NCBI GenBank assembly: GCA_033182465.1
Contig: CP137321.1
Span: forward strand, 2,108,001 to 2,172,000
Reading direction: 5' to 3'
From: Sanghuangporus weigelae
Taxonomy: Eukaryota > Basidiomycota > Agaricomycetes > Hymenochaetales > Hymenochaetaceae
Length of the DNA: 64,000 bases
In this document: one piece after another, positions 1 to 12,093 of the stretch
Numbering within the stretch: position 1 is the first letter of the stretch
Layout: each line of letters opens with the position of its first letter
Notes under the pieces: generated by a model
The model's database searches: none
Told to the model about the DNA's origin: nothing
The model's input: the letters and a program-made list of their open reading frames with translations, nothing else
Program-made: the position numbers and the translations under genes

Positions 1-762
1 ATCTTCCACGAACCTCATCGAACATTGTTGGATTCTCATTTATCAAGCGCTCTGCCTCCTGGCTACCTGACTTGTAGAGCATTTCGTTGATCCATCTAAT
101 ATATGGAGCCGAGTTAATTAATGATTACGGAAAAGATCTTGAAAGACAGGCAAGATTCATTAGACTTACCTAAATCTTGCACTATCCAGACTTTGTTTCA
201 TTTTCGATTGTAGGCTTGTCAGAGGAGTGACGGCGCCACCATCATCTGCAGATATTCTCGTTGCCTCTGGAGTTTGATCGAGTTTGGAGTCCTTGTTTTT
301 TCTCCGTTTCTTCTTTTTGGTGTTCGAGGGTTCATTTTTCTCCGAATGACCTCGAGTAGTTGTCACAGTATGAAGTATATTCTCCTTTAAATGAGAAATA
401 GACGACGTCACACCGGTATCCCCGTCTCCCCTCTCTTTCAACAACGCATTTTTCTGCTTTGAGGGTAATGGCGGCGAGGATTTGTGCGCTGATCGCTCCA
501 GAGGCACTTGACCTGCCTCATTTCGTTTATTCTTTCCCCAAGTTTTCTCGTCACTACGCCTCTTTTTCTTATCCTTCCCTTTTTGACTGCTTTCCGGCCC
601 GTCCAGACTTTCCATGAGCTTCTCCAAATTCACGGACGCCGTCTGTAGTTTCGAGGTAGAATCTTCACTCGGCGCACCGCGCTTCCGCTTCTTTAAGGTC
701 GCATCTGCTATGGGCCGGACACCTGAGGGCATGCTCCATCCCGGAACCTCAAAGAGCGCCAT
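1..762 (-). CDS. RRP8: Rrp8-like 25S rRNA N1-adenine methyltransferase, N-terminal part (runs off the window)
   Basis: This is the start of a nucleolar methyltransferase that modifies an adenine of large-subunit rRNA. Exon 1 is 170-762 (start codon 760-762); a 74-base intron 96-169 (GTAAGT..TAG) joins it to exon 2, which reaches base 1. Exon 1 encodes about 195 residues of Lys/Arg/Ser-rich sequence with KKKKRRKNK-type nucleolar targeting runs. It ends in LQSKMKQSLDSARFR, and exon 2 continues WINEMLYK, then NPTMFDEVR. The RFRWINE..LY segment is the hallmark that opens the Rrp8 catalytic region; the SAM-binding fold itself lies outside the window. Identification rests on this motif and the basic N-terminus. 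The gene is divergent from the ATPase gene at 1319. Confidence 0.85.
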
Positions 763-1318
763 AGGGAGACAGAGAAGGTCAGATGGCCGATCTAAGGGAC
801 TGAGAATGAGACTGACTATGTACGAGACTCGAAAGGGAAATCCATTCCATATCTGTCATGTTGTGTCACACGTTTCGTCACAGCACTGAGTAACGCGCAT
901 CTGGACTTCCTGTCCTGTTCTCCAAACTCGCGGAGTCAGTCCCTGTATCCAGACTTGAATAGCATCGAGTTGTCGCGACATTTTCTCGGCTTTGAGAGTG
1001 GCTCTTCAGCCCTTAATTTGAAAGACCTGCTGCTAGCTGGACATCGATTGTCAAGTTGAACTGGGCGCTTATTCGTGTTTCGGTCCTTCTGCGCGCGTCT
1101 TGCCTACTGCATTCGTGTCCTAGGTGCGTGCAGTGCCCTACCTGATAGCGAGAAGTACCGGTGGCACAGCACGACGAACACTGCGTGAAGAAACACGCTG
1201 TGCTTATTGCTTCTCCCGACTTTTCATATAAGGCTAGGTTGTGACTTGGAAGCTTACGAGTAAGCCCAGCCATCCTTCTACATACAGCCTCCACTGCTGC
1301 CTCCCAGCAATATCGAGA
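763..1318. other. Divergent intergenic region
   Basis: This stretch separates the divergent RRP8 and ATPase starts and presumably holds both promoters. Short open frames on both strands lack splice-supported continuity or recognisable motifs. I see no RNA gene or repeat. Confidence 0.5.
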
Positions 1319-3228
1319 ATGACTGCCTCTATCTTTCCTACTGTTACTAACAACGAATTTTCGGCTCATTTACGCAAACTTTTGACCCCCGAGTCGACCA
1401 CAGTACGTCGCGCTGATGAATGTTCACTCTATTTCTTTGTATTTCAGATCTTACTGATGTATTTCCGTTGCTCAGCCAAACGACGATGAGTCGGGATCGG
1501 AGCCGCCATGCTCTTCAGATGAAGACCTATCTCCATCGGGAACGAAACGACGGAGCGAATATGAACTTCTTCGACCCCAAGAAATTAACTCGAGAGACTC
1601 CGCTGTGGAGCGACACGATCATCTAACGGCGCCGCTTTTAACGAGCGAAGCCCATGAAGCTGTTGGGCTTACTGCGAATGGCTCGCAGTATGGGCTATTG
1701 GGACAGATATTGTCCATCCAGTGAGTAAATCAACTATTTAACTGGTTGTAGTGTATTTATCGGTGAACCAGTAACAAAGGACAAAGTGTTGTTCCGGAAG
1801 ATAATAGATTGTACATCAATACGGTATTTACCTAATTTCTTCTTTCTGGAGTATTTAATGATATTGCTTCCAGAATGCTCCTTTGTCTGCACTTGTGTGC
1901 GGTGTACAGGGAAGCGGCAAATCACACACCGTTGCCTGCATGCTGGAAAGCATGTTCATCGAAGACGATGACCGCATCGGGACTCTATCCAAGTCCTTGA
2001 GCGGTCTCGTTCTCCATATGAGTGACGGAGGATCAACTTCGAATCCGAACGAAACTGCTTGGGTTGGGCTACCGAAAGATCTTGCCTCAAAGGCTCCTCA
2101 TGTCGTGATTTACGTTTCTCCGTCGTCCCTACGCACGATGACGAACGTATACGCGCATTTAGGTCCAAATGTCAAAGTGAAGCCTTTATATTTTACCGAG
2201 GACGAACTTGATGCTCAGGCGTTTCTATCCATGATGGCCGTTGGAGGAGCTGATGGTGCACCATTGTACATTCAGATTATTTTGGTACACTGACTTCCTT
2301 CTACTTCCTGACCTGTGCTAAGACTTCCACTATAGTCTATCCTGCGAGAACTAGGCGAAAATTACTCCTATAGAGCGTTCCAAGAAATGTTGAACGAGAA
2401 ACGTCGCACTTTTAATCCTGCTCAAGCTGTCGGTTTAGAGCAGCGGATGGCTTTACTCGAGTCGTTCATGTCAAAAGGCAGAATGAGGGAAAAGCAATCA
2501 AGGCGATTTAGAGCTGGGCAGCTCACCATTGTTGATCTCTCGGATCCCTTCATTGATCCGGCTTCTGCATGCGGAATATTTGAGATCATCGTCAGGCTTT
2601 TTGTTCGTGTGAAAGTTGATACTGGGAAGGTCCTGGTTGTGGACGAAGCCCATAAAGTCAGTTTTTCTCGATAGCATACTTTATCTGATCTGGCATACTC
2701 ATTTCTTGTTCAGTATTTGGCTGCCAAGAATGGGTCAACAGGTCTTACCCAGGCTCTGCTGACTCTGATCCGTGAGCAGAGGCACAAGGGAATGCGCGTC
2801 ATTATCAGCACACAAGGTGTGAAAACTTCAATATATTATGTCTCTGCTCTCTGATTTCCGAATGTTTCTGCAGAGCCTACTGTCGTCCCTCCAGTTCTCA
2901 TCGACCTCTGCTCGGTAGCTGTGATGCATCGCTTCTCGTCGCCATCGTGGTATGAGCACATCATAAAGCACGTCTCTGCAGATTTGTCGTCCTCCGATGC
3001 GTTCGACCGGATCGTCAAACTTCAGGTTCGTAATGTTGACTTTGTGGTTGTAACGAACCTAAATTTATATCCGAGCAGACCGGTGAAGCTGTTGTTCTTG
3101 CTCCCTCTGGTCTCTTCATGTCTGGAAGTAATGAAGACGAAGCAGAACAGTTTGGGCGGCGATATCTGATTGTCAGAACGCGCCGACGGATTACTCGGGA
3201 CGGTGGATCGAGCATCATGGTTATATAA
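1319..3228 (+). CDS. HerA/FtsK-like P-loop ATPase of unknown role
   Basis: Predicted 494 residues from eight exons: 1319-1402, 1476-1720, 1752-1770, 1874-2284, 2336-2656, 2714-2816, 2874-3025, 3079-3228. Exon 3 is only 19 bases and is inferred because it restores phase before the P-loop. Walker A is CGVQGSGKSHT (about residues 122-132). Walker B is VLVVDEAHK, followed by LLTLIREQRHKGMRVIISTQ, then a PVLIDLCSVAVMHRF segment and TGEAVVLAPSG. This order (DEAH-type Walker B, REQR, a TQ sensor, a CxxxxxHRF strand, a GEA strand) is what HerA/FtsK-superfamily pumping ATPases show. Fungal relatives that I recall carry no assigned function. The residues before the P-loop are acidic and probably disordered. 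The family assignment is inference from motif order. Confidence 0.75.
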
Positions 3229-3959
3229 CAGACTGACGATAGTTCTTTTTTTTTTGCCGTTTCCTTTGCCCCTATCTTTCTTTGTTTCTGGTGGTTGCAA
3301 TCATTAAGGGTGTTAAGCCTGTTTCTGTGCTTCTCTTTAATCCCTTGGACCGAAAACCGGAGGTGAGAAGTGACGTATTTTTGTGAGAACTGCGGCCATT
3401 CTCAGAATGAAAATCGTCGGCCGACAAGGTCGTAACGCTCGCAAGCACCTTGATGTTATGGAAAGCTGTGTGCAAACTTCCGTGTCGGCACGGATATTGG
3501 AGAATTTTCTTAAATTGTGCACGCTGAGGGTTTGCGGTGCTTATCAGATATGAATGGAGTCAGATAAGGATGGGGATGCTTCGTCATCACAGGTTTCTCG
3601 TTTTGATTGGCCAAGGCGCTGCCGAGGCCATATTAATGGAGACGTGCCGCCGAAAATTTCGGACGCATTATTGTAGGCTCACATCTATGAACCGATTGGA
3701 GGAAAGCGTAGCAAAGACCTAAACATGGGTATTGGAATATTGTTCTAAAGACAGTCGAGCCGGAATTCCTGACGATCTAAAAACACGCTTTGTGGGAATA
3801 ACTGGCCTGGAAAAGCAAGCAATAAATATGGGGCTGAAATGAATAAATCAAGCGTGGGAACTTATTTCAACTCCGCTCGAGCCAATCGCATATTACCCAC
3901 CGGCTCCAATATCACCGCAACGCCCAGTCCCTTTTTTGAACTTCCCACGTCCCACCATC
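3229..3959. other. Intergenic, ISU1 upstream region
   Basis: No convincing gene is present. A CCAAT box occurs in the last 100 bases before the ISU1 start (around 3880), as is common for fungal mitochondrial genes. A T-rich run near 3246 probably belongs to the 3' UTR of the ATPase gene. Confidence 0.4.
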
Positions 3960-4704
3960 ATGCTCTCAGCTCGCGCTCTCTCAAAATCGGCTTTCGCCTC
4001 GACCTCCCGCGCAATCTGCCCAGCGGTGCGCCCCGTACTCGCTCGTGCGTATCACGAGAAGGTCATCTCGCACTACGAATCGCCCAGAAATGTGCGTCAT
4101 ATCATTACTAAGCGATTTTTTGGTCTCTTATCTGATATGCCCACTTTGCACGATACAGGTTGGCTCATTGCCTAAGAACGCTCCTGATGTCGGAACAGGT
4201 CTCGTCGGTGCACCTGCGTATGTATTCAATGCTTTTGCCATGTTTTTCGCTTTATCTGACTAGTTTATGCGGTTTTTAGATGCGGAGATGTCATGAAGTT
4301 ACAAATCCGCGTCGATGAGAGTGGCATCATCTCAGATGTGAAGTTCAAGACATTTGGTTGCGGTAGTGCAATTGCGTCCAGCTCGTATATGACCGAGCGG
4401 GTGAAGGGGTTGTCATTGGAGGAAGCTGGGAAGATCAAAAATACTGAAATTGCCAAGGAGCTTGCATTACCACCAGTGAAACTTCACTGTTCAAGTACGT
4501 CTCTCTTATAAGCTTTCTTTTCATTCATTGTCCTGACTGTGTACTCCAGTGCTCGCGGAGGATGCCATTCGATCGGCAATCCGGGATTACCAGAAGAAGC
4601 GTGGTACACTCAAAAATCCGAAGCAGTCTGGCTACATTGACGTCTCGCAAAGCGCTGCGACTGGTGAAACTGTGGCGACAGCACATCCAGGAGGGACGGC
4701 ATAA
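3960..4704 (+). CDS. ISU1: Iron-sulfur cluster assembly scaffold IscU/Isu1, mitochondrial
   Basis: Scaffold on which the cysteine desulfurase Nfs1-Isd11 and frataxin build 2Fe-2S clusters in the matrix. Four exons: 3960-4091, 4159-4217, 4280-4494, 4550-4704, giving 186 residues. The first ~28 residues are Ser/Ala/Arg-rich and form a mitochondrial presequence. The conserved core follows: [19 protein letters not shown], then [12 protein letters not shown] (first ligand Cys), [14 protein letters not shown] (second Cys) and [16 protein letters not shown], which carries the LPPVK site bound by the Hsp70 Ssq1 and the third Cys. All three ligand cysteines and the Asp after the first Cys are present. 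The C-terminal 25 residues are a short Gly/Ala tail. Confidence 0.96.
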
Positions 4705-4928
4705 TCACGACATTTTTCCTCTCGTATTCCCCCCTTACCTTCCGCGTTACCAGCCGCTTGCCCCCATTCACGTGCTTTTCTTGCAACATAATCGCTCAAT
4801 AGTAGGTTATTTGTCTTTGTAGTGCATTTTGTAATAGTAGCACGAAATTATGCATGAACTTCATACCATCAATTGTTACGTGCTTGTGTGTAAAATGAAT
4901 AGATCAGATGGAAGGTACTTGAATTGCA

Positions 4929-7000
4929 CTACGAATTACTTGATGAAGCACCACCTCCGCCTTTCTGCCCGACGAACGAAAACGAGCCTTTCGCGAACCA
5001 CTTTTCGTTTGCCTCTTTGACTCGTTGGGCGGCCGCAGCGTGGTTCGTGATTTCGAAACCTGAAAAAGTAATACATTCAGAGGAAGAACAGCTGAATGTG
5101 GCCGGAATCGCATACCTTGGACAGGTGTGAATACGAGCGAAGTTGCAGTTCCTGAGGTTTGCTGCTGAGCGGAACGAGTGATAGCAGCCGTCCGAAGTTT
5201 ATTTGCTTTTGATAACTTGGCTGTAATCGCAATCAATAAAATCAGAGAAGTCCCGAAATAAAAGCGAGTGAAAAGGACAACTGCAGACCTTTGCTCCTTG
5301 CCTCTCCCATACCGGAGCGGACCTTCCCACTCGCAGCACCCATCATACCTAATCCCTTCGTCTGATCGAACGCACCAACCTCCTCTTCCGCCTCACCAAA
5401 CGCCATCCGGTTCTGCAACTTCCGAAGCTCAGTCTGTGCATATGCTTCCTTCGCCTTCCGAGCTCTATAGACAATAACAACGGAAACAAAACGGAAGCAA
5501 GAGGTGATCAGTGAAGTGTAAAAAAGACCGAGAAATCTGATGGAAGAGAAACGCACCGTCTCCCACCGCGTCGCTTCTTCGGACCGTCGTTCGGAATGGG
5601 CAAAGCCTTCACTACTTTTGCTGGAGGAGGCGCCGCTAGTCGGTCTATATGCCTGTCAATTTTCTCGCGGAGCTCCTCGCCGTAGCTTCCTGTAATGATC
5701 TTAGACTCGAAGACATCCAAGCTAGGCAAAGATGCTCTTACCATCTCTTCGCATTCGTTCCAGATCCATCCGCGCAGCTAGAACACATTTTGCGCCGACC
5801 GTCCGTTGAATCTTTAGCCTGTACTCCGGCGGCGTTTGCTGCACCAAATCCGACTGGAAGACAAATCCTGTATGCCGATTTTGCGTCACAGTAGAGAAGC
5901 CTGCTGCTATTTTCTTCTGGGCACCAAGAAGCTGTACAGAATTGTCAGAAATGACTCTACCAAGGTAATGCAAGACATACATGAATATTGCAGGCAGGAA
6001 TCTTAGCTAAAGCACTAAGACCACCTGCAACCCCAAGAAGCTTCGCTGCAACAGTGGTGCCGACGATCGCTGAGAGATTGGGCGCGAGTGTGTTCATACG
6101 AGAGCTAACATAGGTAAAGATCTATACTATTCCTTTAGATGCCTATTCCAATGTGCATCAATACGAAGAATGCTTACCTTCTTTCTGGCGTCTTCGAGGC
6201 GATCTGCCAGATCGCACGCGTTCCGGACGGCGAGCCATTCATTTTCGGGAAGTTTCTTGCCAGGAGTCGTCGAGGCTGCTATATGAACACTCATAATCGC
6301 AGCCTGCGGTAGGATACCGTTCAGGTCGACCTTCTTGGGATCCTCCGCGTTGCCCAGAGCGCGCACGGAGCGAATAAACATAGTCGGATCGGGAACGAGT
6401 TGTTCAAGCTCGGGAAACTTGGGGACATAATGGTCTCGGATGAACTAGAGTTGAAAATAAAATAGAAGGGAATAATTAATACCTCATGACCGGATCCCAG
6501 ACAAAGACGGGATAATATTTGCCTTGTGCACGACCAAGATTTCATTATCGACGTCGACGGAGAGGTTATTCGCTTGGACGATGAGCGTGTATTCCGGGTT
6601 GAGATGCGGTGGCAGGGACATCATCTCTGCAGAGCTAGGGTTCGCTGTATAGTGTTCAATTTCCTTGAAACAGGAATTCAACATAAAACATTGCTTCAAC
6701 GAAAGGATATCGTACCTTAAGGATATCGTTCATACGCTTTGTACCCTCTAACTTTGCAACTTTCCGCACATCTTCGACTCCTCTAAGTTCCATTCTCTGC
6801 ACTTCTTCAACATCTAACTCTGCCGCGGGCTTTACACCTCCTTCAAGCACCAAACCAGTCGACTCCCCTTCGTTGCCCATTTCAACATCGTTCGACGCCT
6901 CGGCCATATCAGCATCCTCGTCACTATGCTCCTGACCGACATCATCAAGGTCATCGAGCTCATCAAGGTCGGCCAAAGCATCATCGGCAAAAGTAGGCAT
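4929..7000 (-). CDS. PRP31: U4/U6 snRNP splicing factor Prp31
   Basis: Binds the 15.5K protein and the U4 5' stem-loop and bridges U4/U6 to U5 in the tri-snRNP. Nine exons, read downwards: 7000-6716, 6663-6523, 6444-6178, 6121-5981, 5931-5742, 5689-5557, 5464-5289, 5220-5116, 5059-4929; 522 residues. An acidic N-terminus is followed by the Nop domain: VVHKFIRDHY, the coiled-coil segment around [44 protein letters not shown] and [12 protein letters not shown]. The C-terminal basic part has [28 protein letters not shown] and FTPVQGFEI. Length and motif order are normal. The intron between exons 2 and 3 (6445-6522) appears to begin with GC (AAG|GCAAAT). The gene is convergent with ISU1. Confidence 0.95.
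6445..6522 (-). other. GC-AG intron in PRP31
   Basis: The junction reads AAG|GCAAAT .. CTAG|TTC and joins VVHK to FIRDHY exactly as in the family. No GT donor preserves the frame, and reading through hits a stop. Confidence 0.75.
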
Positions 7001-7225
7001 AGTGACACTTCAATGAGTCGAGTGGTAGTGGTTTAGTAAAGAAGAGGACGAGCAAAGCGCACAGATCGGAACCACAGACGAATATGGTAACGACGATCCT
7101 CAAAACCTCACCACAATTACAATTTCTATCTATTAAGCTGGTTGAAGTGGATACTAAGGAATTCACCGTAATCAAGAGAATTCGGAGAGCGCGTCAGATA
7201 AAGGACCCTTCCGACCACCACGAAC

Positions 7226-8857
7226 TTAAACAATAATCCGGACGGCTTGCTCAGGAGTCATCTTGACCCGTGAGCGGAAACGCTTCCTATATCGAAGATT
7301 ATCGCAACAACCTCTATGCACTGGAGAAGCATGGTATAAAGAAATACTAAAAAAAAAACGAATTAAATACTCACAGCAGTAGTCATCTACGTCGCACATT
7401 TTCAGGCGACACGTACAATAATTGGCTATTCCGAGGATCTGTTTCTCGTTTACGACGGAACAGCTGATGACTGTCAGCTCGGCCAACGGCGATATGTCAT
7501 GTCCGTATGCAGACGCAAGCGAACGCGAACGAACGACTTCCTCCATGGCCTCGCCTGTGATATGTCCGCACCAGCGGAGGTCCAACTTAGACAGCATGGG
7601 CAGGAATCCATAGGACGGTTCGAGCAAGTGTATCGTCTCATCTGAGATCTCCGACCCATGCAGGCGAAGCTCCTCCAGACTGGATAAGAAATTGAAGCAG
7701 AAGGCAAAATCGTCTTGCGAAATATCCACGTCGTAAAGTTCCATTATCTTGAGCGCAGGCATAGACTCGTCGAAGAACCGACGAATAGCTTCGCGTGTCG
7801 ATTCTGTTGCGAATCCCTGCGGATCATCAGGGCACCGCATAACGAGCGACTGAAGCTTTGGCGCGCGAATGTGCTGAATGAAGGCCATGAAGGGCATAGG
7901 CAGGCTCAAAGTCAACGAGTGCAGCTCTGGAAGCACGACAGGGTCATCATGCTCTAACTGGAAATCGCGCTTGTCCTTGCGGGAAATGTTGATATTGAGT
8001 TCAGTAAGATTGGGCGATTCAGACAATACCCGGACGATTTCCGAGGCAAGAATGGGTCTAGCAGCGGATAATTGACACTCGTTGAGCTGTAAATTGAGAC
8101 TTGTGATTCGCGGCAGCCCGACCCAGGATTGGCAGATATCTGTCGCGAGTGTGAGTCTTCTCAGGCTCAGTGCCCCTTCAAATGCCCCCTTGAGCTCCGA
8201 CAATTGGTTCTGGGCTTGAGCAAATTCCGGAAGAGGCAAAGCGAGAGACGAATCGCCCACTTTAATGTTCACTTCCTTCAGATACGGACCTGGGGTAGTA
8301 ATGCAGCTGAGAACATAGTTGGCGGATTGGACAGTCGACGCCTCCAGCGTGAAGGACCTCCAACGTAGAATATGGGCTGAAATTAAAGAAATGATAGCAT
8401 CCAGCATAGAAATCTGTTCGGCCGTCCTAAGTGTTATGTGCAACAAAGACTGACGGGCCATTCGCAACCATAGGTTGCAACGCTCCACTGGGTTCCCCTT
8501 GTCACAGTCGATATACATGTGAGACCAGACGGACGGTGTCTTCGAAGCTTCCCTCCAAGAGGAACAGACTTGAGAAACGACTATCGGTCCACGGGTCCAC
8601 CCGTTCTGAACAGCTATCTCAAATATGTGCGCAAGTACTTCCGTCGGTAGGCGATTGGCAAGGGTAAGAACAGAACGACATTTCGCGATAGCATCGTAAT
8701 GCATTCGCTTCTGTTCCTCGATACGACGAGCCTGCTGGACGAGTCCATCTATGCGTGCCTGCAGAGACCCGATAGCCGCTTCATGCTCAGCGATTTTCTT
8801 ACGGGCACTCCTTATCTCATCCTCAGACGGTGACCACCGGTACAGGTTATATCCCAT
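7226..8857 (-). CDS. F-box/leucine-rich-repeat protein
   Basis: A 543-residue protein in one open frame. Residues ~10-55 are a coiled coil ([20 protein letters not shown]). The F-box spans about 68-115, with [13 protein letters not shown] and [18 protein letters not shown], and would bind Skp1 of an SCF ubiquitin ligase. Leucine-rich repeats follow ([48 protein letters not shown]). This coiled coil, F-box and LRR layout belongs to a greatly expanded Agaricomycete family of mostly unknown targets. Bases 7321-7374 have GT..AG ends (GTGAGT..CAG), are 54 long and contain no stop in frame, so they may be a spliced or retained intron. That would shorten the protein by 18 residues near the C-terminus. 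Confidence 0.9.
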   Translation of the reverse strand: MGYNLYRWSPSEDEIRSARKKIAEHEAAIGSLQARIDGLVQQARRIEEQKRMHYDAIAKCRSVLTLANRLPTEVLAHIFEIAVQNGWTRGPIVVSQVCSSWREASKTPSVWSHMYIDCDKGNPVERCNLWLRMARQSLLHITLRTAEQISMLDAIISLISAHILRWRSFTLEASTVQSANYVLSCITTPGPYLKEVNIKVGDSSLALPLPEFAQAQNQLSELKGAFEGALSLRRLTLATDICQSWVGLPRITSLNLQLNECQLSAARPILASEIVRVLSESPNLTELNINISRKDKRDFQLEHDDPVVLPELHSLTLSLPMPFMAFIQHIRAPKLQSLVMRCPDDPQGFATESTREAIRRFFDESMPALKIMELYDVDISQDDFAFCFNFLSSLEELRLHGSEISDETIHLLEPSYGFLPMLSKLDLRWCGHITGEAMEEVVRSRSLASAYGHDISPLAELTVISCSVVNEKQILGIANYCTCRLKMCDVDDYCCEYLIRFFFSISLYHASPVHRGCCDNLRYRKRFRSRVKMTPEQAVRIIV

Positions 8858-9363
8858 AGCGCGCTACTGAAATAATCAGAGAAACGTCCTGTACGTCTCG
8901 GCAAGTTACATACCTTCCTCTAATCCTCTACAAATGTGACGATACATGAAGGAAATAAGTTGTAATCGAGGTTGCCACTGGATCTCGGAGGTGAAATACC
9001 CACGATTGGGTGGAGTCAATTGCACGTGACCGCATCCTCATACAGCAGAGCGCGTTCCGAGTTCGCAACACTTTCCTTTCGATATACTTCACTCCTTTGA
9101 CCACGATTCAGCAAAGCAGAGCATCCCCAATAGAGACTTGCAGACTTTTTCTGTGAAGGTAACGTTTCTGAAATACTTTACTCTCATTTCAGTGATGATT
9201 CAGAGTGGAAGCTGAGTTAACCTGCTCGAACCTTTTTGCTGGGTTGACGAGAAGACTCGTGAATGTTCTAGATACTGCTGAGATTTTTTCTCCCTGTCCT
9301 CAAAACCACTTGTGTCAGGGAAATGGCTAACTATTCTTGCTTTCATAAGATCACTATACCATT
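8858..9363. other. Divergent promoter region of the F-box gene and SSU72
   Basis: About 500 bases between divergent starts. It has no gene-like frame and no repeat. Confidence 0.4.
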
Positions 9364-10541
9364 ATGGATCCTCGAAAAATCAGAGACCCGAGATTGGCCC
9401 GTGCAGATCCACGACTACAGAATAGGCCACCTTCCAACTCGCCCGCCCCTGCACCTCCACAATCGACCGTACCTGCAACTCAAGCAGACAACAATACTGC
9501 ATCCTATGCTACCCAAGCGTATAGCGCACAAGCCTATTCATCTTCACCGATCTTCCAGAACGGAGTGGATTCTTCAGCGGCCGTTACTGGCCCAACGACG
9601 TACCAGGCCCAGAATGCACCCGCATCGGCTTCTATCCTGTCTGTGGCTCCAGAAGGAGTGCAATCGTACGTTCGAAGATATAAACCCAGGACGCTTTTCT
9701 GCATAGTGTGCGCTAGCAATAACGTACGTTAGCCTTGACGTTCCATCCGGGAACAGGAATCTGACGAATTGTGCAGAATCGCTCTATGGAAGGCCATAAC
9801 GTCCTATCGTCCGTGTTCCATGCTTTTTTATGATGTAATTGAGCTGATCTTTGCTTCCGTTTAGAAAAGCTGGCTTCCGTGTAGTGTCTTCGGGTACAGG
9901 GTCCGCGGTTCGCCTTCCGGGCCCTTCAATAGACAAGCCCAATATCTACGCATTCGGTACGCCTTACGACACCATGTACGAGGAACTGAACTCCAAGGAC
10001 CCACGATTGTGAGCCAGAATGTTGTCCGATTATTCAAGGTACTAACTGGAATTTTCATTCAGATATACGGCGAACGGAATTTTGAACATGATCGACAGAA
10101 ATAGAAAGATAAAAAGGGCACCAGAACGATGGCAGGATGGCAAGTATGTTGCAGATGTCGTAATCACCTGCGAAGAGAGATGCTTCGATGCGGTATGCGA
10201 TGGTAAATTTGATCTAAGTCTTAATTGCCTTAGCACAAAACTAACGAGTAGCACCAAAAAAGATCTGTTATCGAAAGGCGGGGACTTCAACCGACCAGTT
10301 CACATTGTCAACATAGAGATCAGAGATAACCACGAAGAGGCATTGATTGCTGGGAAGGCGATGCTGGATTTGGCTACGGCGGTAAGTCCTAAAGTTCACC
10401 ATTAAACTCAATGTTTGCGAATTGAGTGCGTCTATTCAGATCGAAGCTTCGGCAGATTTAGATGAAGACATCGGGAAGATTCTGGAAGAGCAGCAAGAGA
10501 AGCATCCGCATCCTCTGCTTCATACGGTTGCTTTCTATTAA
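9364..10541 (+). CDS. SSU72: Ssu72 RNA polymerase II CTD Ser5 phosphatase with N-terminal extension
   Basis: Removes Ser5/Ser7 phosphate from the Pol II C-terminal domain and works in the cleavage-polyadenylation factor. Six exons: 9364-9723, 9777-9808, 9865-10008, 10063-10202, 10263-10381, 10440-10541; 298 residues. The catalytic CX5R loop is CASNNNRS, followed by [30 protein letters not shown], a [17 protein letters not shown] stretch, [28 protein letters not shown] and the typical end [10 protein letters not shown]. About 110 residues precede the catalytic core: a DPR-rich start ([18 protein letters not shown]) and a Pro/Ala/Ser/Gln-rich stretch absent from yeast Ssu72. The exon 5 acceptor is an unusual AAG after an A run. 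Confidence 0.95.
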
Positions 10542-10923
10542 CATTTGCTTCCTTTCACTGTTTTCATAATTCGGGATCAGCGTTTATTTTGTGTACTGCA
10601 TGACCTATTTTCAAGATGAATTAATATCAATGAATAAATCAGCGGGCACCCCTATCGAAAAACTACGATTTCCTAATGTAGCTGTGGCAATTGTGTTGTG
10701 TAGATCATTTCTTGTGCGCTCACTAGTACTTGAAAGATGACGTCGAAAGCACGCCATTTGAGTGCTCATTGTCGACTGGTTATCAGAATAAAGCACGCGT
10801 GAGAAACAATCACACAACTCTGAGCGAGACAAGCTCCTAGGACGTATAAAGTACAAGTCTGAGAGGAGTCTTGCGACTACGAGAGAATCACTTGGGAAAG
10901 CCGTTAATTAGCAGTTTTCAACG
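10542..10923. other. Intergenic, peroxiredoxin upstream region
   Basis: 382 bases between tandem genes. No gene or repeat is seen. Confidence 0.4.
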
Positions 10924-11928
10924 ATGTCCTCATCTCTCAGACTCGGAAGTATTGCGCCTGACTTCGAGGCAGAGACGACCGTCGGTCCCATCAAGTTTCA
11001 CGAGTGGATCGGAGGCAGTTGGGTCGTCCTCTTCTCGCACCCTGGAGATTTCACGTATGTTCTCGAAACCACTTCTCGTGGCGTTATGTGTTTTGGATCT
11101 GTCAATCTGAATCGTTTCCGATGACCAGTCCTGTTTGCACAACCGAGCTCGCCGAGGTCGCTCGTCGTAAGAAAGATTTTGACGAACGCGGTGTAAAGGT
11201 CATTGGTATTTCTGCTAATGGACTTGAGGATCATAAAGCATGGGTCTGTAACGCCGGTGCAATCTGTTTCAGTTTTATGCGTGCTAAAGAACTTCCCGTA
11301 TGCAGGTAAAAGATATCGAAGAGTGGGGCGGCAAAGTCTCCCCCATTGATGTCACGTTCCCTATCGTGCGTTTAATCTACATTTTCCATTGGAGTCAGAA
11401 CGAAGCTCACCTATTATCTATTTTGACTAATAGATTGCGGATCCAGATCGTAAAATCTCGACGCTTTACGATATGCTTGACGCTCTCGATCCCACCAATC
11501 GAGACGCCAAGGGTCTTCCTTTCACCGTATGTAGAATAATTGCACATACTTTGCGTCGTGAACGTGTATTCATCCTCTTTACCCGACGTCTTTACCCGTT
11601 AGGTCCGCACTGTCTTCGTGATTGACCCAAAGAAGGTCATCCGTCTCACAATCTCCTACCCTGCAAGCACCGGTCGGAATTTCGATGAGATTATCCGAGT
11701 AATTGACTCTCTTCAAGTCGGCGACAAGCATCGTGTCACCACACCGGTCAACTGGCACAAGGGTGACGATGTCATTGTGCATCCGAGCGTCTCAAACGAT
11801 GAAGCGAAGACTCTCTTCCCTGAATTTACAATCCACAAGGTTCGTTTCATGCATTGGCATAGTTTATTTGTTTCCCAGTCTTATCGGATCTACAGCCATA
11901 CCTGAGAACTACACCTCTCAAGGTTTAA
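10924..11928 (+). CDS. 1-Cys peroxiredoxin (Prx6 type)
   Basis: Thiol peroxidase reducing H2O2 and organic peroxides. Six exons: 10924-11054, 11129-11243, 11306-11365, 11434-11526, 11603-11839, 11896-11928; 222 residues, the normal Prx6 length. The active site is [14 protein letters not shown], with the peroxidatic Cys at about residue 47. [20 protein letters not shown] and the C-terminal [13 protein letters not shown] and ALTLFPE-like segment are Prx6-specific. No resolving Cys of the 2-Cys type is evident. There is no clear mitochondrial presequence, so cytosolic action is likely. The last exon encodes only ten residues ([10 protein letters not shown]). The gene ends 165 bases from the convergent damaged gene. 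Confidence 0.95.
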
Positions 11929-12093
11929 AGAATCCGCGGGAAGAAGCTATTAGCGGCTTTCGTTATTATGCGTAGCCACAGTAAACTGAACTAAGATGAT
12001 CCTGTAACTTCTATCGAGGCAATAGCTACGCCAAAAACAAAACTTGACTCCAAGTGCCTGTGATCAACCACCAGTGTGTATTGCAATTATCTT

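Noticed and set aside
7321-7374. Definite intron in the F-box gene
   Set aside because: It has good splice ends, but its length is a multiple of three with no stop, so sequence alone cannot decide; noted under the gene only.
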